Of a stretch of 10,096 bases of DNA, positions 7,501-10,096 are shown in pieces. Position numbers and translations under genes: made by a program. Under the pieces are notes generated by a model, which worked only from the letters and a program-made list of their open reading frames with translations, did not search any database and was not told the DNA's origin. This DNA is from Planctomycetaceae bacterium. GTDB lineage: Bacteria; Planctomycetota; Planctomycetia; Pirellulales; Pirellulaceae. Position 1 is the stretch's first letter. Every line of letters starts with the position of its first letter. The stretch is taken from the NCBI GenBank assembly GCA_007133715.1, contig SLMF01000476.1:1-10096 (forward strand), given 5' to 3'.

Positions 7501-10096
7501 CAGGTCCCGGCTCCGCGGCTGGAATTCCCCCAACTGCCACCCGAGCTGGGCACGGGAGAATTCGCGCAGCTGCGAATCCAGGCCAGCGACGCGGAAGGCC
7601 AGCCGCTGGCTTCCATCCCCCGCGGTCAGACGTTCTATGTCGACGTGTGGGTCCAGGACCTCCGGCCGGCACCGCTGGGCGTGTTCGCGGCCTACGTCGA
7701 TCTGCACTTCGATCCGGCCCGCCTGGCAGCCGAGGGCAGCTGGAACACGGGCCAGGATTACACGCGGTTCCCCAGCGGTGACATGGTGGCGGATGGAGTG
7801 TTCCGAGGGGTCGGCGGCGGCCGACTGTCCGCGCTGCCCGGTGCGGTCGAATCGCTCCTCGTCCGCCTGCCCTTCCAGGCCACACAACGCGGTTCGGCCA
7901 GCTTGGAACTGGCTGCCACCAACCTGCCTGCCCACGAAGTGCTGCTGTTCGGTATCGATGGCTCGATCCCGGCTGACCGGATCCGGTACCTGCCCGGAGA
8001 GATCTTCGTCAGCGGACCCCCTCTGGCCGTCAACGACGTTTACTCGGTTCGCGAAGATCAGGAACTGCTGGTCTCCGCCGAAGAAGGCGTGCTGAGTAAC
8101 GACGTGACCGATGGCGATCAGGAATTGCAGGCCCAGCTGCTGACCAACCCGAAACACGGCCAGCTGTGGTTCGAAAGCGATGGTTCGTTCCGCTACGTCC
8201 CCAATCCCGATTTCTTCGGCACCGATGGGTTCACCTACCGGGCGGACGACGGGCTGTTCCAATCGGCGCCCGCCACGGTGACCATCCGTGTCACGGCGGA
8301 GGAGGACGCCCCGATCGCCGTGGACGATCGCTACAGCGTGCTGGTGGACCGGACCCTGTCGGTGCCGCGGAGCCAAGGTGTGCTGGCCAATGACGTCGAT
8401 CCGGATGGACTGCCGCTGGCGGCGAGTCTGGAACAGGGGCCGGTGCATGGCGAACTGGAGCTGAATTCGGACGGGTCGTTCGACTACACACCGGACGCGG
8501 GTTTTGCGGGCCAGGACTCGTTCACCTACGTGGCTTCCAACGGGCTCGACGTTTCGGCTCCGGCCACGGTGACCTTGGATGTGGTCTACGGTTGGCAGAA
8601 TCCGCACCATCCGCGTGACGTCCGCGGCAACGGCTGGTCGTCTCCGCTGGATCTGTTGCTGCTGTTCAATCATTTGGAGCGTCGAGGCGGTGGTCATGTG
8701 CTGGCTCAACCGCCGGTACCGCCCGAGGTTCCGCCTCCGTTCCTGGACGTGACGGGCGACGGGACGGTGGGGCATTTCGACGCGGCGGTGGTCCGCCAGG
8801 ATCTGGCACAGCACGGGTCCCGCCAGTTGCCCGAACCGCGGTTGGAGCTGGAACCGCACCCGGTCGATTTGGGCGACCAGACGCTGGTGCACTTCCGGTT
8901 GGAAACCACCGATGCCGCCGGTCAGGCTGCGACGCAGTTTTCGGTCGGCGAGACGTTTTATCTGACCGTTTATGTCCAAGACCTGCGGGAGCAACCGCGT
9001 GGCGTGTTCTCCGCATTTGTCGATATCCATTACGACCCCGCGGGCCTGTCGCCTGGCGAGCAAATCGTGTATGGTGAGGAATTCCTGCTGGCTCGCGGCG
9101 GCCAGCAGCTGACGCCGGGCCGTTGGGAACAGTTGGGCGGCGCCCGCCGCTCGCTGCCCCAGACGGTGGCGGAACAGCTGCTGTTCACGATCCCGCTGCA
9201 GGCACGGGGCGAGGGCAGCTTCGAATTATCCGCCGCGGCGGCCGAGGAACTCCCGGCCTGGGAAGTCACCTTGGCCGGATGGGATGTCCCCGTGCCCAGC
9301 CAAAATATCGGTTTCGGCCAAATCGACGTCACTTTGCAAATCATCGATACCGACGGGGACGGAGTTCCCGACGCCGAAGAGGACGGAGCGCCCTTCGACG
9401 GCGATGGGAACCAGGATGGGATCCCCGATCGCTATCAGTCGCATGTGGCTTCCGTACGCAGCGTGGTCAGCCAGAAGTATGTGACGCTGGTGGTCCCCGA
9501 AGCATTGCAGTTGCGAAATGTGCGGGCCCTGCCGGTGCCGGAGGGTGCCGAGCTGCCGCCGGGAGTCGATTTCCCCCACGGGCTGTTCGAGTTCCAGATC
9601 GAGGGGCTCGCAGCGGGCGAAGCCGCCGTGGTCACGTTCCTGCTGGAATCCGGTGCCGAAGCCAATACGTACTATCGTTGGGACACCGCGACCGACCCGT
9701 CCCCGTTTCAACTGGTGCCGCATCTGTCGGACGGGATCACGGGTACGCGGGTCTTCGCCGATCGCCTGGAACTGCGGCTGGTCGATGGCCAGCGGGGCGA
9801 CGAGGACCAGCTGGAAAATGGGGTTCTGGTGCATATTGCCGCGCCCGGCTGGGCCCAACGGCCGTGGCAGAATCCCGTCCAGCCTTTTGACGTCACAAAC
9901 GACGCCCTGGTGACCCCTCAAGATGCTTTGGCGTTGATCAACCAGATCAATCGAGGCGACATCCAGCAGCTGCCGCTGTTGCCCCCGGCCGGTCAATCCT
10001 TGCCGCCCTTCTGGGACGTCAACGGGGACGGCTGGCTGACGGCTGCCGATGTGCTGGATGTGATCAACCATTTGAACGCCCAAGCCAGGCAGGCGA
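1390..10096 (+). CDS. Giant modular exported protein (propellers, cadherin-like/Big_9, dockerin, cohesin-like), 3' end outside window
   Basis: One frame stays open for 2902 codons from ATG 1390 to the right edge. I read every codon and found no stop, so the protein is at least 2902 residues and truncated only by the window. An Arg-rich N-terminus leads to the planctomycete LEPR-XLL-type export motif (residues 33-44). The modules that follow are: SdrD-B-like (45-147); propeller-like 1, 2 and 3 (154-441, 463-737, 874-1162); Big_9 (744-831); a split Big_9 (835-866 plus 1171-1228); cadherin-like repeats (1234-1433, 1434-1575, 1576-1714, 1715-1868); Big_9 (1871-1963); dockerin 1 (1968-2034); cohesin-like 1 (2058-2207); Big_9 twice (2210-2302, 2308-2398); dockerin 2 (2403-2475); cohesin-like 2 (2498-2651); Asp/Gly stretch plus choice-of-anchor-U-like (2652-2820); and dockerin 3 (2828-2898). 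No catalytic motif or membrane span is visible. The composition is acidic, with only two cysteines. The inferred role is a Ca2+-dependent adhesin or cell-surface/matrix scaffold. Domains are recognised by eye from family motifs; the precise biological function is unknown. Confidence 0.95.
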   Translation, partial: MPVTPFTFPSAARRARQRRRQAAKRPQGRRLRFESLESRRLLAAITGRLVYDMNADGLPDVNEPGLEDWRVYIDQNNNGRFDEGEIFSWTDADGVYRLEDVPTGYHVVAVEPQEGWFRSYPPGTGRWTVPVLTQQEITGYDFAQQREFTPFESGNLLLTRSSSADVDFVLEYTLDGELVQALVIPNSRGEDAVQGKDLVLDSRGRVQIVTADEGYRLTRFDPETRAFTTAEEPVWDLRSDRASWGNVAAVGNFVFVNEHEIELAQEDPVPPWMGGQDDPEPVETRGEHGLIRFHVDNLEYERFSDGFSFPIDVTVGLDGLLYTLNAASNHTTVQVHNPTTMNRVRSVNIGEPLRALAVDGQGEMFAITPTGLKHFSAEGELIRSKVMAVADDLVIHPDGVLALSSKLRVDLIATDLSAESLRSIRLPGNAAVNRTSFVTFVMEPVSDIPAWDPDRDYGALSAGNILVSNGLRDGEARLYEFTPLGQLVQEFEVPQFEPGGVRDVVVTAAGDVYLYNGTFQPRLSRFDPTWDASGMAPLGFTDHHEFAGWRTADDPAFGGLATYGAYVFASDTKALRDTPQQQGIVRYDTQNGRFERFHADKGGIIDVTVGRDGLLYTLGPAGGTNLGTVVRRYHPVTMQWLGTVNLPQSHRAIAVDANGDLFAVSPEFHHYNRQGVLKRTEYLGLGRLSDMDLDADGRLLIAAQDGRVLVTDRQFTARVVFTARDTDGWNFASFVGPTRGSLQAVWDAFSVPANSTENLLDVQANDVWQGAEAVTITAVGPTTQGGTVELVEGGVRYDPPAQFVGIDNFPYTLTSASGRADEGWVQVTVEGTGNFFALDNTYQVEQELLLEVPVDTGVLSNDGGLDIFPELTPGNILITHSPLGVNVKALLQEYQPDGTLVRSLELPDFSESKFGDVRDLVVDRRGLVRIFNGTLNPRLTTYDAVAETLTHLTVEGWSTASNATFGGLTAWRDFVYATDQRVGGDGPGQTGIIRFDIRDNSAQRFHNDGDFIDLNVGLDGLLYALGPGGPPAGQYIRVFNPQTMQLVRQINLPQSLWDMRAITVDAQGQIYAVRSRDPRVYHLNPNGVLQRTGNTGQGDRAHFSDIDLHENGRDLLIANINFSKTSGPLDADVLVWHTGLWGWPTLLQAPDTSSNMKFAAWVQPPVGALNRPLTVRTHSQPDHGTLQMFPDGSFEYQPDPFYSGRDQFTYVVRDAGGFERSATVSIDVLPINDRPELTPAEPRLAADQELSTTFPLTAIINAGPGTTRITDPDLNDPLGGVALVEATGQGVWSYSTNGTIFVHLGTVSPEKALLLPATAYLRFTPAGTAGGEASLTYHAWDQTENEVGQRVRTTYWVCSDGTIVDPEDLFPEDPEDPDEPEEPGFPGFPGFPGDEDDDDDEWLCPDGEPPQEVVFEYFSEETDTVTLEMAVLNRAPILLPSSPLMGVTDENTPFSTRLDAFVTGISDPDTGLSLTSVAVTGAVGNGLWEYSLDGVEFLAMPPVEQQAALLLTGSSYVRYVPDGMNGEIARLTYRGWDQSDELPPGSVEDVSLHGGITPYSQATDTARLQVEDVNDAPVLAPSNPRIGVTDMLTPLTVTVGDFLTGITDVDLGDDVFGLAITEVRGAGSWQYSLDGQEFTEVPAVSMSGALLVGEEHQLRYLPDGQTVETAEIRYRAWDRSAGQAGELADTSESGGETPFSTAQDVGWVSVVRVNLPPQLSGPTDDVVYTENDPPLRVFSEVEVDDPDTPVFGGGSLSVELISGGSQDDRLSIEAVGGISLSAGTVRYNPGSGPQPIGVVSQDAFRLTVSLTSPHATLAAVQALARAVAYANVSNNPSTADRVLELTVVDGDGGNDTAQLQRTVQVVAVNDPPVAVGDVYFMLMDRTLEVPAAEGVLANDYDPEDDPLTARLLAEPLVGDVTLAADGSFVYQPPPLFFGLDVFTYRAYDGQAYSVPATVVIEVGLPATNPTQPGDVNADGWLSAADALRIANFLAEQGPSQVPERPEAPPFLDVNGDGWITAADVARVAEIVEAGGPRQVPAPRLEFPQLPPELGTGEFAQLRIQASDAEGQPLASIPRGQTFYVDVWVQDLRPAPLGVFAAYVDLHFDPARLAAEGSWNTGQDYTRFPSGDMVADGVFRGVGGGRLSALPGAVESLLVRLPFQATQRGSASLELAATNLPAHEVLLFGIDGSIPADRIRYLPGEIFVSGPPLAVNDVYSVREDQELLVSAEEGVLSNDVTDGDQELQAQLLTNPKHGQLWFESDGSFRYVPNPDFFGTDGFTYRADDGLFQSAPATVTIRVTAEEDAPIAVDDRYSVLVDRTLSVPRSQGVLANDVDPDGLPLAASLEQGPVHGELELNSDGSFDYTPDAGFAGQDSFTYVASNGLDVSAPATVTLDVVYGWQNPHHPRDVRGNGWSSPLDLLLLFNHLERRGGGHVLAQPPVPPEVPPPFLDVTGDGTVGHFDAAVVRQDLAQHGSRQLPEPRLELEPHPVDLGDQTLVHFRLETTDAAGQAATQFSVGETFYLTVYVQDLREQPRGVFSAFVDIHYDPAGLSPGEQIVYGEEFLLARGGQQLTPGRWEQLGGARRSLPQTVAEQLLFTIPLQARGEGSFELSAAAAEELPAWEVTLAGWDVPVPSQNIGFGQIDVTLQIIDTDGDGVPDAEEDGAPFDGDGNQDGIPDRYQSHVASVRSVVSQKYVTLVVPEALQLRNVRALPVPEGAELPPGVDFPHGLFEFQIEGLAAGEAAVVTFLLESGAEANTYYRWDTATDPSPFQLVPHLSDGITGTRVFADRLELRLVDGQRGDEDQLENGVLVHIAAPGWAQRPWQNPVQPFDVTNDALVTPQDALALINQINRGDIQQLPLLPPAGQSLPPFWDVNGDGWLTAADVLDVINHLNAQARQA
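1522..1830 (+). other. SdrD-B-like / CNA-B-like beta-sandwich domain
   Basis: Residues 45-147 open with ITGRLVYDMNADGLPDVNEP, the G-x-V-x-x-D-x-N-x-D-G-x-x-D-x-x-E-P pattern of SdrD B-like domains. A second acidic loop (DQNNNGRFDEGE) and then DADGVYRLEDVPTGYHVVAV complete the fold. The Asp/Asn-rich loops fit calcium binding known for this family. As the first module after the export motif, it probably forms a rigid stalk or spacer. Confidence 0.75.
1849..2712 (+). repeat. Beta-propeller-like module 1
   Basis: Residues 154-441, first of three homologous modules. Each starts with GN(I/L)L(L/V/I) and contains a blade motif such as KDLVLDSRGRVQIV, then IDVTVGLDGLLYTL, then a 'NPTTM...R' strand and LRALAVDGQGEMFAI, and each ends with F-x-x-(F/W)-V. 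The short repeated strands with xDxxGxLY turns resemble NHL/PQQ-like propeller blades, about six per module. It is the most diverged of the three and lacks the NGT-x-x-PRL segment shared by modules 2 and 3. The ligand is unknown. Confidence 0.65.
2776..3600 (+). repeat. Beta-propeller-like module 2
   Basis: Residues 463-737. The module starts GNILVSNGL, continues with VRDVVVTAAGDVYLYNGTFQ and PRLSRFDP, then FGGLATYGAYVFASD, GIVRYDTQNGRFERFH, IDVTVGRDGLLYTLGP and LPQSHRAIAVDANGDLFAV, and ends NFASFV. Each of these segments has a counterpart in module 3 in the same order, and most have one in module 1. A linker of about 21 residues rich in Asp/Pro separates it from module 1. Confidence 0.68.
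3619..3882 (+). other. Big_9 / cadherin-like (tandem-95) domain 1
   Basis: Residues 744-831 follow the tandem-95 pattern: AVWDAFSVPANSTENLLDVQ, then AND, a GGTVELVEGGVRYDPPAQF strand pair, then VGIDNFPYTLTSASG and a closing WVQVTV strand. Compared with later copies, the 'GVLAND' turn is reduced to 'VQAND' and the 'DxFTYxxxDG' signature is degenerate (DNFPYTLTSASG). It is probably a structural spacer. Confidence 0.65.
3892..5073 (+). other. Big_9 / cadherin-like domain 2, split by propeller module 3
   Basis: The N-terminal half (3892-3987, residues 835-866) carries ALDNTYQVEQELLLEV and TGVLSNDGG. The matching C-terminal half (4900-5073, residues 1171-1228) resumes with RPLTVRTHSQPDHGTLQMF, DGSFEYQPDPFYSGRDQFTY and the closing strand ATVSIDV. 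In the intact copy at 7000-7278 these motifs run on directly (GVLANDYDPEDDPLTARLLA). About 304 in-frame codons holding propeller module 3 are therefore placed in the loop after GVLSND. The domain could still fold with the propeller projecting from it. Confidence 0.75.
4009..4875 (+). repeat. Beta-propeller-like module 3 (inserted in Big_9 domain 2)
   Basis: Residues 874-1162. The module starts GNILITHSPLG and has VRDLVVDRRGLVRIFNGTLN with PRLTTYDA, FGGLTAWRDFVYATD, GIIRFDIRDNSAQRFH, IDLNVGLDGLLYALGP, NPQTMQLVRQINLPQS and AITVDAQGQIYAV, and ends KFAAWV. It matches module 2 segment by segment. It carries an extra loop near DLLIANINFSKTSGPLDAD and a Trp-rich stretch (HTGLWGWP). Its position inside a split Big_9 domain is unlike the tandem placement of modules 1 and 2. 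Confidence 0.68.
5089..5688 (+). repeat. Cadherin-like repeat A, with long acidic insert
   Basis: Residues 1234-1433. The core runs RPELTPAEPRL, then ITDPDLNDPLGGVALVEATG, GVWSYSTNGTIFVHLGTVS, ALLLPATAYLRFTPAG and LTYHAWDQTENEVG, a bacterial cadherin-like pattern (G-x-W-x-YS-x-x-G ... lRf-x-P ... WDQT). Between the WDQT strand and the closing strand TVTLEMAVLNRAP lies an expanded loop not found in repeats B and C, annotated separately. Confidence 0.65.
5461..5601 (+). other. Cys-flanked acidic, Pro/GFP-rich low-complexity insert
   Basis: Residues 1358-1404 begin with CSDG and end with CPDG. Between them are PEDPEDPDEPEEP, three overlapping GFP triplets (GFPGFPGFPG) and DEDDDDDEW. These two cysteines are the only ones in the 2902 residues visible. 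The insert sits in a loop of cadherin-like repeat A. A disulfide would close it as a negatively charged finger, possibly a calcium- or mineral-binding surface. The function is not established. Confidence 0.7.
5689..6114 (+). repeat. Cadherin-like repeat B
   Basis: Residues 1434-1575: RAPILLPSSPLMGVTDENTP, FVTGISDPDTGLSLTSVAVT, GLWEYSLDGVEFLAMPPV, ALLLTGSSYVRYVPDGMNG and LTYRGWDQSDE, then the loop GGITPYSQATD and closing strand LQVEDVN. It aligns with repeats A and C and has the short form of the loop that is expanded in A. DxD/DPD motifs at the boundaries suggest interdomain calcium sites. Confidence 0.65.
6115..6531 (+). repeat. Cadherin-like repeat C
   Basis: Residues 1576-1714: DAPVLAPSNPRIGVTDMLTP, FLTGITDVDLGDDVFGLAIT, GSWQYSLDGQEFTEVPAV, LRYLPDGQTVETAEIRYRAW, the DRSAGQ turn, then the loop GGETPFSTAQD and closing strand VGWVSVVRVN. 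The same core as repeats A and B; the signature ends WDRS rather than WDQS. Confidence 0.65.
6532..6993 (+). other. Cadherin-like repeat D (different subtype)
   Basis: Residues 1715-1868. It opens LPPQLSGPTDDVVYTENDPP and continues VEVDDPDTPVFGGGSLSVEL, then TLAAVQALARAVAYANVSNN, then RVLELTVVDGDGGNDTA. The late 'l..v.YaN.S..p....R.le.tV.DgdGg' block belongs to another repeat type common in giant bacterial surface proteins, not to the WDQS type of repeats A-C. It marks the change from that block to Big_9 domains. Confidence 0.6.
7000..7278 (+). repeat. Big_9 / cadherin-like domain 3
   Basis: Residues 1871-1963, an intact canonical copy: PPVAVGDVYFMLMDRTLEVP, EGVLANDYDPEDDPLTARLL, DGSFVYQPPPLFFGLDVFTY, then RAYDGQAYS and closing strand PATVVIEV. 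It is the best internal reference for the split domain at 3892-5073. It directly precedes dockerin 1. Confidence 0.8.
7291..7491 (+). other. Dockerin type I module 1
   Basis: Residues 1968-2034. Two EF-hand-like calcium loops with complete D-x-N-x-D-G-x-x-x-x-x-D spacing, DVNADGWLSAAD and DVNGDGWITAAD, are each followed by a helix (ALRIANFLAEQG and VARVAEIVEAGG). They are separated by a Pro-rich linker (ERPEAPPFL), the planctomycete form of the dockerin. All calcium ligands are intact, so it should fold and may bind a cohesin-type partner. Confidence 0.85.
7561..8010 (+). other. Cohesin-like beta-sandwich domain 1
   Basis: Residues 2058-2207: FAQLRIQASDAEGQPLASI, RGQTFYVDVWVQDLRPAPLG, VFAAYVDLHFDPARL, then a Gly/Ser-rich hairpin and LLVRLPFQATQRGSASLEL. 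The 'G-x-x-F-x-V-x-V-x-V ... G-V-F-A-x-x-V-D-x-x-F-D-P-x-x-L' layout is that of cohesin and related CBM-like folds. It follows dockerin 1 through a PRLEF linker, and the same linker and domain recur after dockerin 2. Assigned by pattern; true cohesin activity is not shown. Confidence 0.55.
8017..8295 (+). repeat. Big_9 / cadherin-like domain 4
   Basis: Residues 2210-2302: PLAVNDVYSVREDQELLVSA, EGVLSNDVTDGDQELQAQLL, NPKHGQLWFESDGSFRYVPN, then DFFGTDGFTYRADDGLFQSA and PATVTIRV. A canonical tandem-95 unit, followed directly by domain 5. Confidence 0.85.
8311..8583 (+). repeat. Big_9 / cadherin-like domain 5
   Basis: Residues 2308-2398: PIAVDDRYSVLVDRTLSVPR, QGVLANDVDPDGLPLAASLE, VHGELELNSDGSFDYTPDAG, then GQDSFTYVASNGLDVSA and PATVTLDV. 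It keeps the whole Big_9 signature and has the shared opening V-D-R-T-L-x-V-P also seen in domain 3. It sits immediately before dockerin 2. Confidence 0.85.
8596..8814 (+). other. Dockerin type I module 2, degenerate
   Basis: Residues 2403-2475: QNPHHPRDVRGNGWSSPLD with the helix LLLLFNHLERRGG, a Pro-rich linker (QPPVPPEVPPPFL), and DVTGDGTVGHFD with AAVVRQDLAQ. The first loop has Arg where calcium-binding Asn belongs and Asn in place of Asp at position 5; the second has Thr at position 3. The dockerin layout is clear but calcium binding by the first loop is probably weakened. Confidence 0.75.
8881..9342 (+). other. Cohesin-like beta-sandwich domain 2
   Basis: Residues 2498-2651: TLVHFRLETTDAAGQAATQF, VGETFYLTVYVQDLREQPRG, VFSAFVDIHYDPAGL, then LLFTIPLQARGEGSFELSAA. 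It aligns throughout with domain 1 (VDVWVQDLRPAPLGVFAAYV against LTVYVQDLREQPRGVFSAFV), and both are preceded by a RQ(V/L)P-x-PRLE linker. The dockerin plus cohesin-like pair thus behaves as one duplicated unit. Confidence 0.55.
9343..9849 (+). other. Thrombospondin-3-like Asp/Gly stretch and choice-of-anchor-U-like domain
   Basis: Residues 2652-2820. A calcium-type DTDGDGVPDAEEDG ... DGDGNQDGIPDR stretch runs into RYQSHVASVRSVVSQKYVTL. It is followed by PPGVDFPHGLFEFQIEGLAA, VVTFLLESGAEANTYYRWD, LELRLVDGQRGDEDQLENGV and HIAAPG. This order (DGIPDxxQ-x-x-VAS, then FP-x-GLF-x-F, YY-x-W and L-DG-x-GD-D-x-x-NG) is that of the choice-of-anchor U domain, which usually lies just before a C-terminal sorting signal. 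Here a dockerin follows. Confidence 0.7.
9871..10083 (+). other. Dockerin type I module 3
   Basis: Residues 2828-2898: NPVQPFDVTNDALVTPQD with the helix ALALINQINRGD, a linker ending LPPFW, and DVNGDGWLTAADVLDVINHL. The second loop is fully canonical; the first has Thr at position 3 and Ala in place of Gly at position 6. The frame stays open for the last bases of the window (NAQARQA), so the real C-terminus lies beyond the edge. Confidence 0.82.

Noticed and set aside
7366..9063. Open frame of 565 codons on the minus strand
   Set aside because: Antisense to dockerin, cohesin-like and Big_9 modules. Its apparent repeats mirror the plus-strand repeats and no signal or motif supports it.

Overview
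The window carries two genes read in opposite directions from a shared intergenic region. It looks like chromosomal DNA of a GC-rich planctomycete, most likely from the Pirellulales. The taxonomic call rests on the N-terminus of the large protein, which has the planctomycete export motif of the 'LEPR-XLL' kind (FESLESRRLLAA). It also rests on its mixture of SdrD-B-like, beta-propeller, cadherin-like/Big_9 and dockerin modules, which is typical of giant planctomycete surface proteins. It is an inference from protein architecture; no rRNA or other marker gene is present.

Layout: (1) 1-205 is the downstream flank of the first gene. No gene is recognisable there, but it contains a GC-rich palindromic element (104-141) in which one arm can pair with either of two partners. 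(2) 206-1099, minus strand, is a complete cation diffusion facilitator (CDF) metal-efflux transporter whose metal-site residues read N/D/D/D, a pattern associated with manganese export. (3) 1100-1389 is a divergent intergenic region. It has a good sigma70-like promoter reading right (TTGACG-17 bp-TAGGAT), a small inverted repeat just upstream of it, and a Shine-Dalgarno sequence for each gene. (4) 1390 to the right edge is one uninterrupted plus-strand reading frame of at least 2902 codons that has no stop before the window ends.

The giant protein reads from N to C: export motif; one SdrD-B-like domain; three homologous beta-propeller-like modules; a Big_9 cadherin-like domain, and a second Big_9 domain split in two by the third propeller; three cadherin-like repeats of the 'W-YS-DG...WDQS' kind, the first with a Cys-flanked acidic/GFP-rich insert; a fourth, different cadherin-like repeat; Big_9; dockerin 1; cohesin-like domain 1; two Big_9; dockerin 2; cohesin-like domain 2; a thrombospondin-3-like Asp/Gly stretch leading into a choice-of-anchor-U-like domain; and dockerin 3 at the edge. 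It is predicted to be an exported, calcium-dependent adhesive or scaffold protein. Dockerin and cohesin-like modules in one chain raise the possibility of self-association.

The two genes share only their intergenic region, and nothing in the sequence shows a functional link. All other long open frames, including several of 460-680 codons on the minus strand inside the giant gene, are judged to be antisense shadows.
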